Shown here: in pieces, positions 1-7,217 of the stretch
Position numbering within the stretch: position 1 is the first letter of the stretch
Layout: every line of letters starts with the position of its first letter
Source: Sphingomonas sp.
Lineage (GTDB): Bacteria > Pseudomonadota > Alphaproteobacteria > Sphingomonadales > Sphingomonadaceae
Length of the DNA stretch: 38,064 nucleotides
Assembly: GCF_019749955.1 (NCBI RefSeq)
Contig: NZ_JAIEPC010000058.1
Location: 1 to 38,064 of the forward strand
Reading direction: 5' to 3'
Made by a program: the position numbers and the translations under genes
The notes under the pieces: generated by a model
The model's database searches: none
The model's input: the letters and a program-made list of their open reading frames with translations, nothing else
Told to the model about the DNA's origin: nothing

Positions 1-272
1 ACAAAGCCTTCATTTCTGGCGGGTTCGCCGAACGAAAGATTACGGCAGGAGTGGACATTTGCGCGTGTGCTCGAGCACACTCGTCGAATGGCTAGGGGGG
101 CGCCGTGGGCAAGTTTGCTTCGCGGCCAGCGGCAGAATCGACGGATCTGGAAAAACTGGGCTTGCTCGAAAGTGGCGATGCCGCAGTCCCAAGGTGGTTA
201 GCCTCTCGAGAATTGACGTTAAGCTGAGTTTCTCAGGTTTCAGGTCAGCCCGTCTTACGTGGCATTGATTTC
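1..272. other. No supported gene
   Basis: This stretch lies downstream of the topoisomerase gene, which is transcribed towards it. Short open frames exist on both strands, but none has a recognisable domain or a convincing ribosome binding site. I see nothing I can assign. Confidence 0.4.
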
Positions 273-1280
273 CTACGTTGTTGCCGTTGTCTCCAGCAGC
301 GCAATCAACCCGCGCTCGGCTCGCGATAGATAGCGCGTCGCCCGCCCGCCGCGGCCCGGTATGAAATTTCCGTCTTTCGCCATCGCGATCAGTCGCGGGT
401 GGATATACGCCTTGCGCGCCATCGCTGGCGTGTTGCCGAGCGCCTCGGCTACCGTGACCAGCATGTCCTTGAAGGTCGCGCCCGCTTGCGCTGCCGTGGG
501 AATGCTGCTGAGCACTTGATACGCGATCAGCGATGCTCCCCATGTTCGAAAATCCTTGGCGGTAAAGTTAGACCCCATGACCTCCTTGAGATACGCATTA
601 ACGTCCTCAGAATTTACTGCGCGAGGCTCGCCAGCCTCATCGCAATAACAAAACAGCGCCTGCCCTGGCAGCTCCTGGCAGCGCCGCACCACCCGTGCCA
701 ACACCCGGTCATTGATGAGATACACTGCTTTCTGGCCCGACTTGGCGCGAAATTGCAGCTTGAGTTTTTGCCCGGAAACTTGCGCATGGCGCTTGCGAAG
801 GGTGGTCGCGCCGAAACTGCCATTGTCGCGCGCATATTGACTGCCACCGATCCGCAGCCGCGCGATGTCCAGCAGGTGGACGATGGCGGCGACGATGGTG
901 GTCTTGTCATATACCCGGCGACTCAGATCATGGTCGATCCGGCGCCGTAGCGCTGGCAACGCCCGGCCGAACGGTGCGCAGCGATCGAACTTGTCATGCT
1001 CTCGCTCGGATCGGAAATGCGCGTGGTAGCAATATTGCCGTCGCCCGCGCCGGTCATATCCGATTGCCTGGATATGGCCGGCCGCATCGGCGCAGAACCA
1101 GCAGTGCTCGTAGGCGGGCGGGAGGCCCAGGGCATCGAGGCGGCGGATCGTTTCGCCGTCGCCGATCCGCTTGCCCTGCCAATAATAACCCCAACCCTTG
1201 GCAAGGCGCTTGCGCGATATTCCAGGCGCCGAAATGTCCGAAAAGGATAAGCCTTCGGCAGAGAGCGAACTGGGCGTAAT
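273..1280 (-). CDS. DNA topoisomerase IB (poxvirus/eukaryotic-like), start uncertain
   Basis: Predicted type IB topoisomerase, which relaxes supercoils through a transient 3'-phosphotyrosyl nick. The N-terminal domain contains PGISRKRLAKGWGYYW and GHIQAIGYDRRGRRQY. The catalytic domain follows with TTLRKRH (Arg), LQFRAKSGQK (Lys), KDFRTWGAS (Arg) and LGNTPAMARKAYIHP (Asn at the His/Asn site, then the nucleophilic Tyr), so all catalytic positions are filled. The reading frame is intact from the TGA just upstream, near 1293, to the stop. However, it has no ATG, GTG or TTG until a TTG at 959, which would delete the whole N-terminal domain. An ATT at 1278-1280, preceded by GAGCGAGGACGAC, would give about 335 residues, the usual size of the family. 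Either a rare ATT start is used or the 5' end has been lost. The coordinates given assume ATT. Confidence 0.75.
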   Translation of the reverse strand: MTPSSLSAEGLSFSDISAPGISRKRLAKGWGYYWQGKRIGDGETIRRLDALGLPPAYEHCWFCADAAGHIQAIGYDRRGRRQYCYHAHFRSEREHDKFDRCAPFGRALPALRRRIDHDLSRRVYDKTTIVAAIVHLLDIARLRIGGSQYARDNGSFGATTLRKRHAQVSGQKLKLQFRAKSGQKAVYLINDRVLARVVRRCQELPGQALFCYCDEAGEPRAVNSEDVNAYLKEVMGSNFTAKDFRTWGASLIAYQVLSSIPTAAQAGATFKDMLVTVAEALGNTPAMARKAYIHPRLIAMAKDGNFIPGRGGRATRYLSRAERGLIALLETTATT

Positions 1281-1369
1281 TGTCGTCCTCGCTCAATCGA
1301 TTGCGACGGTTGTGACGTTCTCGGCACAGTCCCGGTTGGGATCGTCCCAACTCGCGCTCAGTGCCGCCG

Positions 1370-1450
1370 TCATGCGTGGATGAGCACCTTTATGGCCTTG
1401 GTCTTCCCGGCGTTCATAAAAGTTTCGTAAGCCTCGATGATAGCTGCCGC
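1370..1450 (-). pseudogene. Possible C-terminal scrap of a zinc alcohol dehydrogenase
   Basis: After an in-frame TAG, a short frame reads EAYETFMNAGKTKAIKVLIHA and then stops. This resembles the last 25 or so residues of zinc-dependent alcohol dehydrogenases, which often end in a KAL/IKVxI motif. Nothing upstream in any frame continues the protein. It is a small remnant at best, between the topoisomerase gene and another broken gene. The match rests on one short motif, so the call is weak. Confidence 0.35.
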
Positions 1451-1574
1451 CCCCTACGTCGCCGACTTTCCCGGAACAGATGATAGCTCGGGACACCTCA
1501 GGTATCCTTGTCAGCAGTGGGGCGATAGATCGGAGCAAGGCGCAGGAAATCGGATATTCTACGGCTACGTTCCC

Positions 1575-2058
1575 GCTCAGCGAGAGACCTGCCGTTCAAG
1601 GTCGCGCAGCGATGTCGCGGGCCGCGTCGAAGGCGGTTCACGCTGCCTTTGCCAGGCTTGCGCCCACGCTGCAGCGGCGCACGCCCATTTCGGCGAAAGC
1701 ACGGATGGTGTCGTCATACCGGTGGACCACCACGTTTACCGGCTTGGGAGCGATGGCCTCGAGCAGCTCTGCGACCGCGCCATGATCCAAGATCAAAGGC
1801 ACGAACAAGATATCCGCGCCTGCGTTCGAATACGCGACGGCACGCGCAATGCTGTCGCCGACATTCATGTCTAGCGTGCGGAAGTTCTTATGTCGGCCTA
1901 CCAGCATAGCACTCGGATCGACCGCGTCGATCGCGGCGCGCGATGCTGCGATCCGCTCAACCGCCAGCGCTACGTCATAAAGGATTCTCCCCGACCAATT
2001 TTCGATCGACACGCCGCAGATTCCGGTCGGCAAATCGAGTGGAGCGGTGATCCAATCA
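1575..2058 (-). pseudogene. Isocitrate lyase/PEP phosphonomutase-family pseudogene
   Basis: The longest open piece (stop at 1638, TTG at 2033) holds the middle and later part of the isocitrate-lyase/PEP-mutase barrel. It reads GICGVSIENWSG, then RILYDVALAVERIAASRAAI, a DSIARAVAYSNAGADILFVP strand-helix unit and VRRCSVGASLAKAA. After that stop the same frame continues with family-like sequence (TAFDAARDIAARP) and then a second stop. The first stop is therefore probably a TGG-to-TGA nonsense change. The N-terminal 80-100 residues, with the substrate loop and metal-binding aspartates, are absent. Related enzymes cleave or rearrange 2-oxo acids or phosphonates; this copy should be inactive. It lies just downstream of the beta-propeller gene on the same strand. 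Confidence 0.7.
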
Positions 2059-2084
2059 TTGCGTGACCGATCATCGCGCCGTGA

Positions 2085-3395
2085 TCAAAAGCCGGCCAAA
2101 CCCTGGGGGCTGTTATAGGCAATCGGATTGCGCGAGACTTCGGCCAAACTGCCATCCTTGCCCACGCGATAGCCAACCATCGTCGAGGCGTTGCCGAAGA
2201 TCTGGTACAGAAAAGCGTCGTCGGGGCTCAGCCAACTGTCGCTGGGGCCGCTGCTGACCACGCCATTGACCGCGCGGAAGGTGCCGTCGCCGGGGATCGG
2301 ATCGTTTGCGGGATCCTTGAGAATGCGCAGCGTATCGCCGTCGAGCGCGAAGCTGGTTACGCTGCCATATCCGAAATTGGTCGCATAAACGCGCTTTCCG
2401 TCGGCGGTGATCGCCAGCCAGCAAAGCTCCGAGGGCTTGCCAGCCGCAGTATTGATCTGGACCGGCGCTGTGCTCGTGACGCGTCCCTTCGCGTCGATAT
2501 GGCTGATCGCGACCCCATCGGACACGGCATATCCGTTGAGGAAGGTGCCCGGACGGCCTTTGAGGAAGCCGATGAAGAAGGGCCCGGCGCCCCCCGCATC
2601 GTTGAAGATCGGCTGACGCAAGGTGCCCCGCGAATCGATCGGGAAGACGACCAGCCCGTCCTTGTCGGGCGCGTTCGCGACGACCAGCTTTGCCGATCCA
2701 TCGGCATTGGCCGCCGGCCGGAAATCGAACAAAATGTCGACGAGCAGGAACTTCTGGTCGGGTGACAGAACCAACTGGGTGGGGATCCGGTCGGTCTTGG
2801 TGGCGGTGTTGACGCTGTAGCCGGTGGTGCGCAGCGTCAGCTTGCCGGCACTTTCCGAAAACGCGCGAATGTGGTTTGGCCCGAAGGCATGGAGCACGAA
2901 AAGCGTATGGTTCGCCGGGCTATAGGCCAGCGACTTGGCCGTGCCACTCTTGCCGGTCACCGCTTCGCCGGTGCTTTTGTGATCGAGGAGAGTCAGGCGG
3001 CCGCCCGCCGCAACGCGAAAGCTCGAAACGCTATTGTCGCCGCCATTGGTGGCAAACAGCAGCGTGTTGCCCGAGGTCAGGATCACGCTGCCGGCACCTT
3101 CGAAGGCATTGGGCGCGCTCGCTTGTCCGCTGACCGGCTTAAACACGCCCGACCCGGCACCACCCGTGGCGACGCGCTCGACCTCGGCCAGCGTGCCGTC
3201 GGCGCGGCGTGCGAAATGCACGATCGCGTTGGCGACGGTGTTGGACTGCATGTAGAGGTGGCCGACCACTTTGGTCGGCGCCGACGTCGGTCGTTCGACC
3301 GGAGCAGCGGTCGGCGCGGGAACGGTTGCGTCGCGGGCGTGTGCCGCTCCGCCAGTCAAAAGCACCAATGCGGTGAGGCCGAGGTCGAAACGCAT
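2085..3395 (-). CDS. Secreted lactonase-like seven-bladed beta-propeller protein
   Basis: The 436-residue product begins with a signal peptide (MRFDLGLTALVLLTGGAAHA, cleavage after AHA) and is predicted to be periplasmic. The rest is a run of propeller repeats such as LLFATNGGDNSVSSFRV, LYQIFGNASTMVGYRV and KRVYATNFGYGSVTSF. These are typical of the 6-phosphogluconolactonase/YVTN lactonase family. No substrate can be read from the sequence, and many secreted members are not sugar-phosphate lactonases. The ATG at 3395 has a good AGGAG 11-12 bases upstream. The gene is 81 bases downstream of a P460-like gene on the same strand, so it may belong to that transcription unit. Confidence 0.8.
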   Translation of the reverse strand: MRFDLGLTALVLLTGGAAHARDATVPAPTAAPVERPTSAPTKVVGHLYMQSNTVANAIVHFARRADGTLAEVERVATGGAGSGVFKPVSGQASAPNAFEGAGSVILTSGNTLLFATNGGDNSVSSFRVAAGGRLTLLDHKSTGEAVTGKSGTAKSLAYSPANHTLFVLHAFGPNHIRAFSESAGKLTLRTTGYSVNTATKTDRIPTQLVLSPDQKFLLVDILFDFRPAANADGSAKLVVANAPDKDGLVVFPIDSRGTLRQPIFNDAGGAGPFFIGFLKGRPGTFLNGYAVSDGVAISHIDAKGRVTSTAPVQINTAAGKPSELCWLAITADGKRVYATNFGYGSVTSFALDGDTLRILKDPANDPIPGDGTFRAVNGVVSSGPSDSWLSPDDAFLYQIFGNASTMVGYRVGKDGSLAEVSRNPIAYNSPQGLAGF

Positions 3396-3476
3396 GATCG
3401 GTGTCTCCTGTCGTTTTCGCCCCCCGGCGCTCGATGGAAAGCCGACGGCCAGCCAAGGCTGACCGCCGGGTCTGCG

Positions 3477-4085
3477 TTACTTCTTCAGCACGGGATAGCC
3501 CTCGACATAGGTCCAGTCGTTGCCCTTGGCGGGGACGTGGCATGTCAGACAGTCGGTCTTGTAATCGGTCGAGGTCGTCTTGTTGGGCTTGTCGGCGTCG
3601 AACCACGCCCAGCCCCAGCCGTCGCCCCACAGCTTGTTGCCGGGGTGGCTGTTCTTGCTGTCCTTGACCATCACGAACCAGCCCATCAGCGTGTCGGCGC
3701 GGCTCACGGTTCCGGTCGTCATCGTCCCGGTCTTGGCCCCGAATACCTCTTTCACCAGCGTCGTGCCGTCTGGGAAGTGCCCGGTAGCGCGGTGGGCTGT
3801 CGCCGCACCGGGCGAGGCATAGACGATGTGCAGCTGTTGCGATCCTGGTCCGGTATCGGCTGCGACGGCCCAAGTGCCGAGATATTGATACGTGTCTCGA
3901 TAATTGTGGGGCACGCGCAGGTCGCCAGCAGGATTGGCGGCGGTGTCGGCAACCGTCGTGGGCGCAGTAGACGTGCAGCCGGCCAACAAGAGCCCGAATG
4001 CGACGCCAGGCGCGGTGAGCGACCGGATCAACGGGCGACGGCGTCGCCTAGTGGCGACTGGCGAAACGATCGATTCAATTGTCAT
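3477..4085 (-). CDS. Cytochrome P460-family lipoprotein (first of two)
   Basis: A 202-residue protein. A basic N-terminus and hydrophobic segment end in the lipobox LLAGC (Cys37), so it should be lipid-anchored facing the periplasm. The body has P460-family features: FPDGTTLVKEVFG, VMVKDSKN and GWGWAWF. A c-type haem motif, CLTCH (residues 179-183), sits near the C-terminus. P460 proteins bind haem c with an extra lysine cross-link, and characterised members oxidise hydroxylamine, with NO, to nitrous oxide or nitrite. Activity here is inferred from family. The ATG at 4085 was preferred to an upstream GTG-like frame extension because it directly precedes the signal sequence. The next gene upstream is a paralogue. 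Confidence 0.8.
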   Translation of the reverse strand: MTIESIVSPVATRRRRRPLIRSLTAPGVAFGLLLAGCTSTAPTTVADTAANPAGDLRVPHNYRDTYQYLGTWAVAADTGPGSQQLHIVYASPGAATAHRATGHFPDGTTLVKEVFGAKTGTMTTGTVSRADTLMGWFVMVKDSKNSHPGNKLWGDGWGWAWFDADKPNKTTSTDYKTDCLTCHVPAKGNDWTYVEGYPVLKK

Positions 4086-4165
4086 AGCAGCAGGCCCTTG
4101 TTGGCAGTTCCGCCTCGGCACCGGTCGAGCGGTACCCGATCGCGGGGTCTCCGAACGCCCCAGCA

Positions 4166-4200
4166 CCGATCCGGAGCGGACAACATCCGCCCCGGATCGG
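4166..4200. repeat. Strong hairpin between the two P460 genes
   Basis: CCGATCCGGAGCGGA (4166-4180) and TCCGCCCCGGATCGG (4186-4200) pair at 14 of 15 positions around a 5-base loop. There is no T-tract on the minus side, so a simple intrinsic terminator is less likely. An attenuator, an mRNA-stabilising stem or a REP-like element are possible. Confidence 0.7.
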
Positions 4201-4235
4201 GCCTCAGGTCACGCCGCGGGGAGCGGGGGCGGCGT

Positions 4236-4856
4236 TCAGTGATCGAGACGTGGATAGAATTGCGTCCAGACCATATCCTTTTTGGCATTGGCCGTATGAC
4301 AATCGGCGCAATCGGCGGCGGCCTTCAGCTTGGCGGTCGCTGCCTTGGGCTCTCCATGGTTGAAGTTGAAATAGCCCCAGCCATGCGTTTCGGGAAAGCG
4401 CTTGCTGTCCTTGACCGAAACATCGGCGCCGTTCAGCTTGCCGGGAAAATATCCGCGACCCGATGGCTCGTCGCGCGACCCGTCAGGATGCTGTTGTGGC
4501 AGGGTCAATTGCAGTTCCTTGAACAGGATCGTCCCTTCCGGGAAAACGCCGGTTTTCTGGTAAATATCGTAGGAGACCGGCTCGACATAGACGTTATGAA
4601 ATTCAGGGAAATTTGCCTTGCCGCCGTTGAGCGCGTTCGGCGTCAGCGGCGAGCCGACATACACCCATTTTTCGAAATTCTTGGGCAGCACCAGCTCTCC
4701 GGATGCCGTGAATTCGGGCAGGTAGCGCGCGAGAGCGGTGACAGGCGCTGCGGCGGCGACGTCGGATTTCGCGGTTTGCTTGGACGTGTCCGTCTGCGCG
4801 CAGCCGACAAGTGCGAGTCCCAAAATTGTCAGGGACACAAAATGAATCTTGCGCAT
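4236..4856 (-). CDS. Cytochrome P460-family lipoprotein (second of two)
   Basis: A 206-residue protein with a lipoprotein signal (MRKIHFVSLTILGLALVGC, lipid-modified Cys19). The mature part contains LPKNFEKWVYVGSPLTPNAL, YQKTGVFPEGTILFKELQ, VSVKDSKRFPETHGWGYF and a terminal CADCH haem c motif (183-187). It shares the VKDSK, GWGxxxF and CxxCH layout with the next gene downstream, so the two are paralogues that have diverged widely. Family role: periplasmic P460 haem proteins active on hydroxylamine/NO; not proven here. The ATG at 4856 precedes the signal peptide. The gene is 134 bases downstream of an AraC-type regulator on the same strand. Confidence 0.8.
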   Translation of the reverse strand: MRKIHFVSLTILGLALVGCAQTDTSKQTAKSDVAAAAPVTALARYLPEFTASGELVLPKNFEKWVYVGSPLTPNALNGGKANFPEFHNVYVEPVSYDIYQKTGVFPEGTILFKELQLTLPQQHPDGSRDEPSGRGYFPGKLNGADVSVKDSKRFPETHGWGYFNFNHGEPKAATAKLKAAADCADCHTANAKKDMVWTQFYPRLDH

Positions 4857-4990
4857 GCAGTCTCTCCGATCACTGACGGTCAATAGCGTTTGAAGTGACC
4901 TCGACGTTTTCGCGCGCGCGCGCAATATCGTAGAGCGGTTTGGAGGGATTTGCGTAATCTTTGGAACGACAGGCTGAAGATCCGTGATGA

Positions 4991-5920
4991 TTATTCATGC
5001 CTCTTGCAGCGAAACTCGACGGGTGTCTGACCGAATCGCTGGACAAAAGCGCGGGTAAAATCTGCAGGATTGTTGTAGCCAATACCCCTGGCAATTTCGG
5101 GAATGCTTTTACACGTCGTAAAAAGTTGCGCGTTAGCCTTTTGCAGGCGCCATTCAATGACATAACTGATCGGCCCAACCCCGATCATCTCCTGAAAAAG
5201 GACCGCGAAGCGGGTTCGGGACATGCCGATCTCGGCGGCAAGCATAGCGACCGTCCAATGCTTGCCAGGTTCGCGATGGATCAAGGCGATGGCGCGGCCA
5301 ATGCGTTCATCGGAAAAGCCATCGATGATCGCGCGCAGCTGCGGTGCCTCCGTGCCAGCCGATCGGATGGCCTCGATGAACAGCACTTCGGACAGTCGCG
5401 TCACCACTGCGATCGATCCGGGATGACCGCTGAATACGTTGCTAACCAACATACTCAACACTTGGTTGAACCAGGGTCGACGCTGGCGCGCCGCGTCGGT
5501 AACATGAATATACGTCGGCAACGCCCGCAACAGCGGATGATCCGCGCCAGCCCCGAAGGTGAGGTGCCCGCACACCAGCCGCGTGGCTGCCAGCGGATCG
5601 CCAGTGCCGACCGACAACAGTGCCTCGCCGTCATAACCCACCGCTTCCATCACCGCTTCCAGCGGCGGCGCGTCCTCAGTCGGGCAGTCGGCAAGGACGT
5701 GTTGCGCGCCATTGGGGATCAGGACAAAGTCGCCTGTTTCCAGTGTCAGGGGCTGCGCGCCTTCGACTCGGCACCAGCATTGGCCGTGCGCGACATAATG
5801 GAATCGCGCCGCACGCGCCAAAGGCGGGATGGTCGTCGCCCACGGTCCCGAAAAATCGGTGCGGTAATAGAAGATGCCGCGAAGCTGTATCGTTTCGAAG
5901 ATGTCATTGAGCACGTCCAC
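4991..5920 (-). CDS. AraC-family transcriptional regulator with cupin sensor domain
   Basis: A 309-residue regulator. The N-terminal half is an AraC-associated cupin: FHYVAHGQCWCRVEG, then LETGDFVLIPNGAQHVL. The C-terminal about 100 residues carry two helix-turn-helix units (WTVAMLAAEIGMSRTRFAVLF and IPEIARGIGYNNPADFTRAF) followed by the AraC signature RFGQTPVEFR. The GTG start at 5920 is supported by AGGAG eight to nine bases upstream. The gene heads the same-strand series regulator, P460, P460, beta-propeller, and may control it. Its ligand is unknown. It is divergent from the NsrR-like operon with a 227-base intergenic region between them. Confidence 0.85.
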   Translation of the reverse strand: MDVLNDIFETIQLRGIFYYRTDFSGPWATTIPPLARAARFHYVAHGQCWCRVEGAQPLTLETGDFVLIPNGAQHVLADCPTEDAPPLEAVMEAVGYDGEALLSVGTGDPLAATRLVCGHLTFGAGADHPLLRALPTYIHVTDAARQRRPWFNQVLSMLVSNVFSGHPGSIAVVTRLSEVLFIEAIRSAGTEAPQLRAIIDGFSDERIGRAIALIHREPGKHWTVAMLAAEIGMSRTRFAVLFQEMIGVGPISYVIEWRLQKANAQLFTTCKSIPEIARGIGYNNPADFTRAFVQRFGQTPVEFRCKRHE

Positions 5921-6101
5921 GGCGGGACTCCTCGCAGAAGAGAGCCTATCCGGCGTCGCCCGGCCGTTCCTCCCAGGTTTTGAGCGCAGCGGGTGCTTCG
6001 TCCCGGACGGTTCTTTTGGCGCTTATGCGCCGAGACGCGGCCTCCGTCGAGAAAACAAATCTAGGTTGATAACTCAGCGCCCATTTGGCTCTGGACAAAT
6101 C

Positions 6102-6118
6102 ATGTATTTAATATACAT
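6102..6118. promoter_or_regulatory. NsrR-like operator palindrome
   Basis: ATGTATTTAATATACAT is an inverted repeat with 7 of 8 positions paired around a central base, in an AT-rich patch 29 bases before the rrf2 start codon. The shape (ATGxATTT-N-AAATxCAT) resembles known NsrR/Rrf2 operators. It fits autoregulation of the downstream operon. Confidence 0.65.
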
Positions 6119-6147
6119 ATATATCACCGTCCTGGAGAAACCGAACA

Positions 6148-6609
6148 ATGCGCCTGTCGCGCTATACCGATTACGCACTGCGCGTTCTGTTATACCTGGG
6201 CGCGCGCCCTGGCTCGTTGAGCTCGGTCGCCACGATTGCGGCGACCTATGGCATTTCGCAAAACCATTTGACCAAGGTTGTGCACGATCTCGGCAAGGCC
6301 GGTTACGTCACGAGCGTGCGGGGACGATCAGGTGGAATCCAGCTCGGGCGCGATCCGGCCACGATCAATATCGGGGCGATCATCCGCCACGGCGAAACCG
6401 ATCTGCAACTATTCCCCTGCCCCGATTGTCTGATCCTGCCCGCCTGTTCGCTCGCCAGTGTCGTCGACGAGGCGCTGGCCGCGTTTCTCGCCGTGCTCGA
6501 TCGCTATACCCTGGCCGATTTGCTCGATCAGCGCATCGATGGGCTGCGTCGGTTGTTCGACCTGCCCCCGGCATCATTGCCGGCGGCCACCCCAAAGGAC
6601 CATGAATGA
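6148..6609 (+). CDS. nsrR: Rrf2-family regulator, NsrR-like
   Basis: A 153-residue Rrf2 protein. The winged helix begins with MRLSRYTDYALRVLLYLG. The recognition region is YGISQNHLTKVVHDL, and the wing is VRGRSGGIQLG. Three cysteines, C91, C94 and C100 in PCPDCLILPAC, are placed like the iron-sulphur ligands of NsrR, with a slightly shorter first gap than in the E. coli protein. NsrR senses NO through its Fe-S cluster and represses hmp and other NO-response genes. It is the first gene of a three-gene operon whose last gene is a flavohaemoglobin, matching the usual target. It overlaps the next gene by four bases (ATGA). Confidence 0.85.
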   Translation: MRLSRYTDYALRVLLYLGARPGSLSSVATIAATYGISQNHLTKVVHDLGKAGYVTSVRGRSGGIQLGRDPATINIGAIIRHGETDLQLFPCPDCLILPACSLASVVDEALAAFLAVLDRYTLADLLDQRIDGLRRLFDLPPASLPAATPKDHE

Positions 6610-7217
6610 AAACGCTGCGCCCCGCCCCCGAACTCGATGTCGAGACCTGGCTTAACACCCCGCACCCGCTCACCCTTGCCGGTCTGCGTGGCAAGGTGGT
6701 GCTGATCGAAGCATTCCAGATGCTGTGCCCCGGCTGTGTCGACCATGGCCTGCCCCAGGCGACGCGGGTGCAAGCGACGTTCCCCCGCGCCGACATCGCC
6801 GTCATCGGCCTGCATACCGTGTTCGAACATCATGAGGCACAAGGCTCGCGCGCGGCGATCGCCGCCTTCATCCATGAATATCGCATCGCCTTCCCGGTCG
6901 GAATCGACCGGCAAAGTGAACTTGGCGGACCGCCACTGACGATGACGGCCTATGCCATGCAGGGCACACCGACGCTGATCCTGATCGATCGGCTCGGTCG
7001 CATGCGCGCGCAGCATTTCGGTCATCTCGACGATTTGCGGCTTGGTGCCGAAATCGCCACGCTGATCGCCGAATCACCCGTCGCCACCGCGCCCGCCGTC
7101 ACCGCTCCCGCCACCGGCGCGGTCGATCCGACCGGCACCGACTGCACCGCCGATGGCTGCCGCCTTCCTGACACCCTTACTGCTCCGCTTGCCACAAGGA
7201 CTTCCACCAATGCTTGA
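6606..7217 (+). CDS. Thioredoxin-fold (redoxin/TlpA-like) protein
   Basis: A 203-residue thioredoxin-fold protein. It contains LTLAGLRGKVVLIEAFQMLCPGC, with the CPGC redox motif, then the later elements AYAMQGTPTLILIDRLGRMR (cis-Pro loop in QGTPT). No signal peptide is visible, so it should act in the cytoplasm. A C-terminal Ala/Thr/Pro-rich tail contains a second cysteine pair, TDCTADGCRLP, which is unusual and may be a second redox or metal site. The start overlaps the regulator stop and the end overlaps the flavohaemoglobin start by eight bases, so the three genes are very likely co-translated. A redox partner role in NO stress is an inference from this position. Confidence 0.75.
   Translation: MKTLRPAPELDVETWLNTPHPLTLAGLRGKVVLIEAFQMLCPGCVDHGLPQATRVQATFPRADIAVIGLHTVFEHHEAQGSRAAIAAFIHEYRIAFPVGIDRQSELGGPPLTMTAYAMQGTPTLILIDRLGRMRAQHFGHLDDLRLGAEIATLIAESPVATAPAVTAPATGAVDPTGTDCTADGCRLPDTLTAPLATRTSTNA

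Noticed and set aside
40..543. Minus-strand open frame of 167 codons
   Set aside because: It overlaps the C-terminal coding part of the topoisomerase in another frame and has a low-complexity, Arg/His-rich composition with no domain; a shadow frame.
2871..4886. Plus-strand frame of 671 codons
   Set aside because: It runs antisense across the propeller gene and both P460 genes, which have clear signal peptides and haem motifs. Long antisense frames are expected in high-GC DNA.
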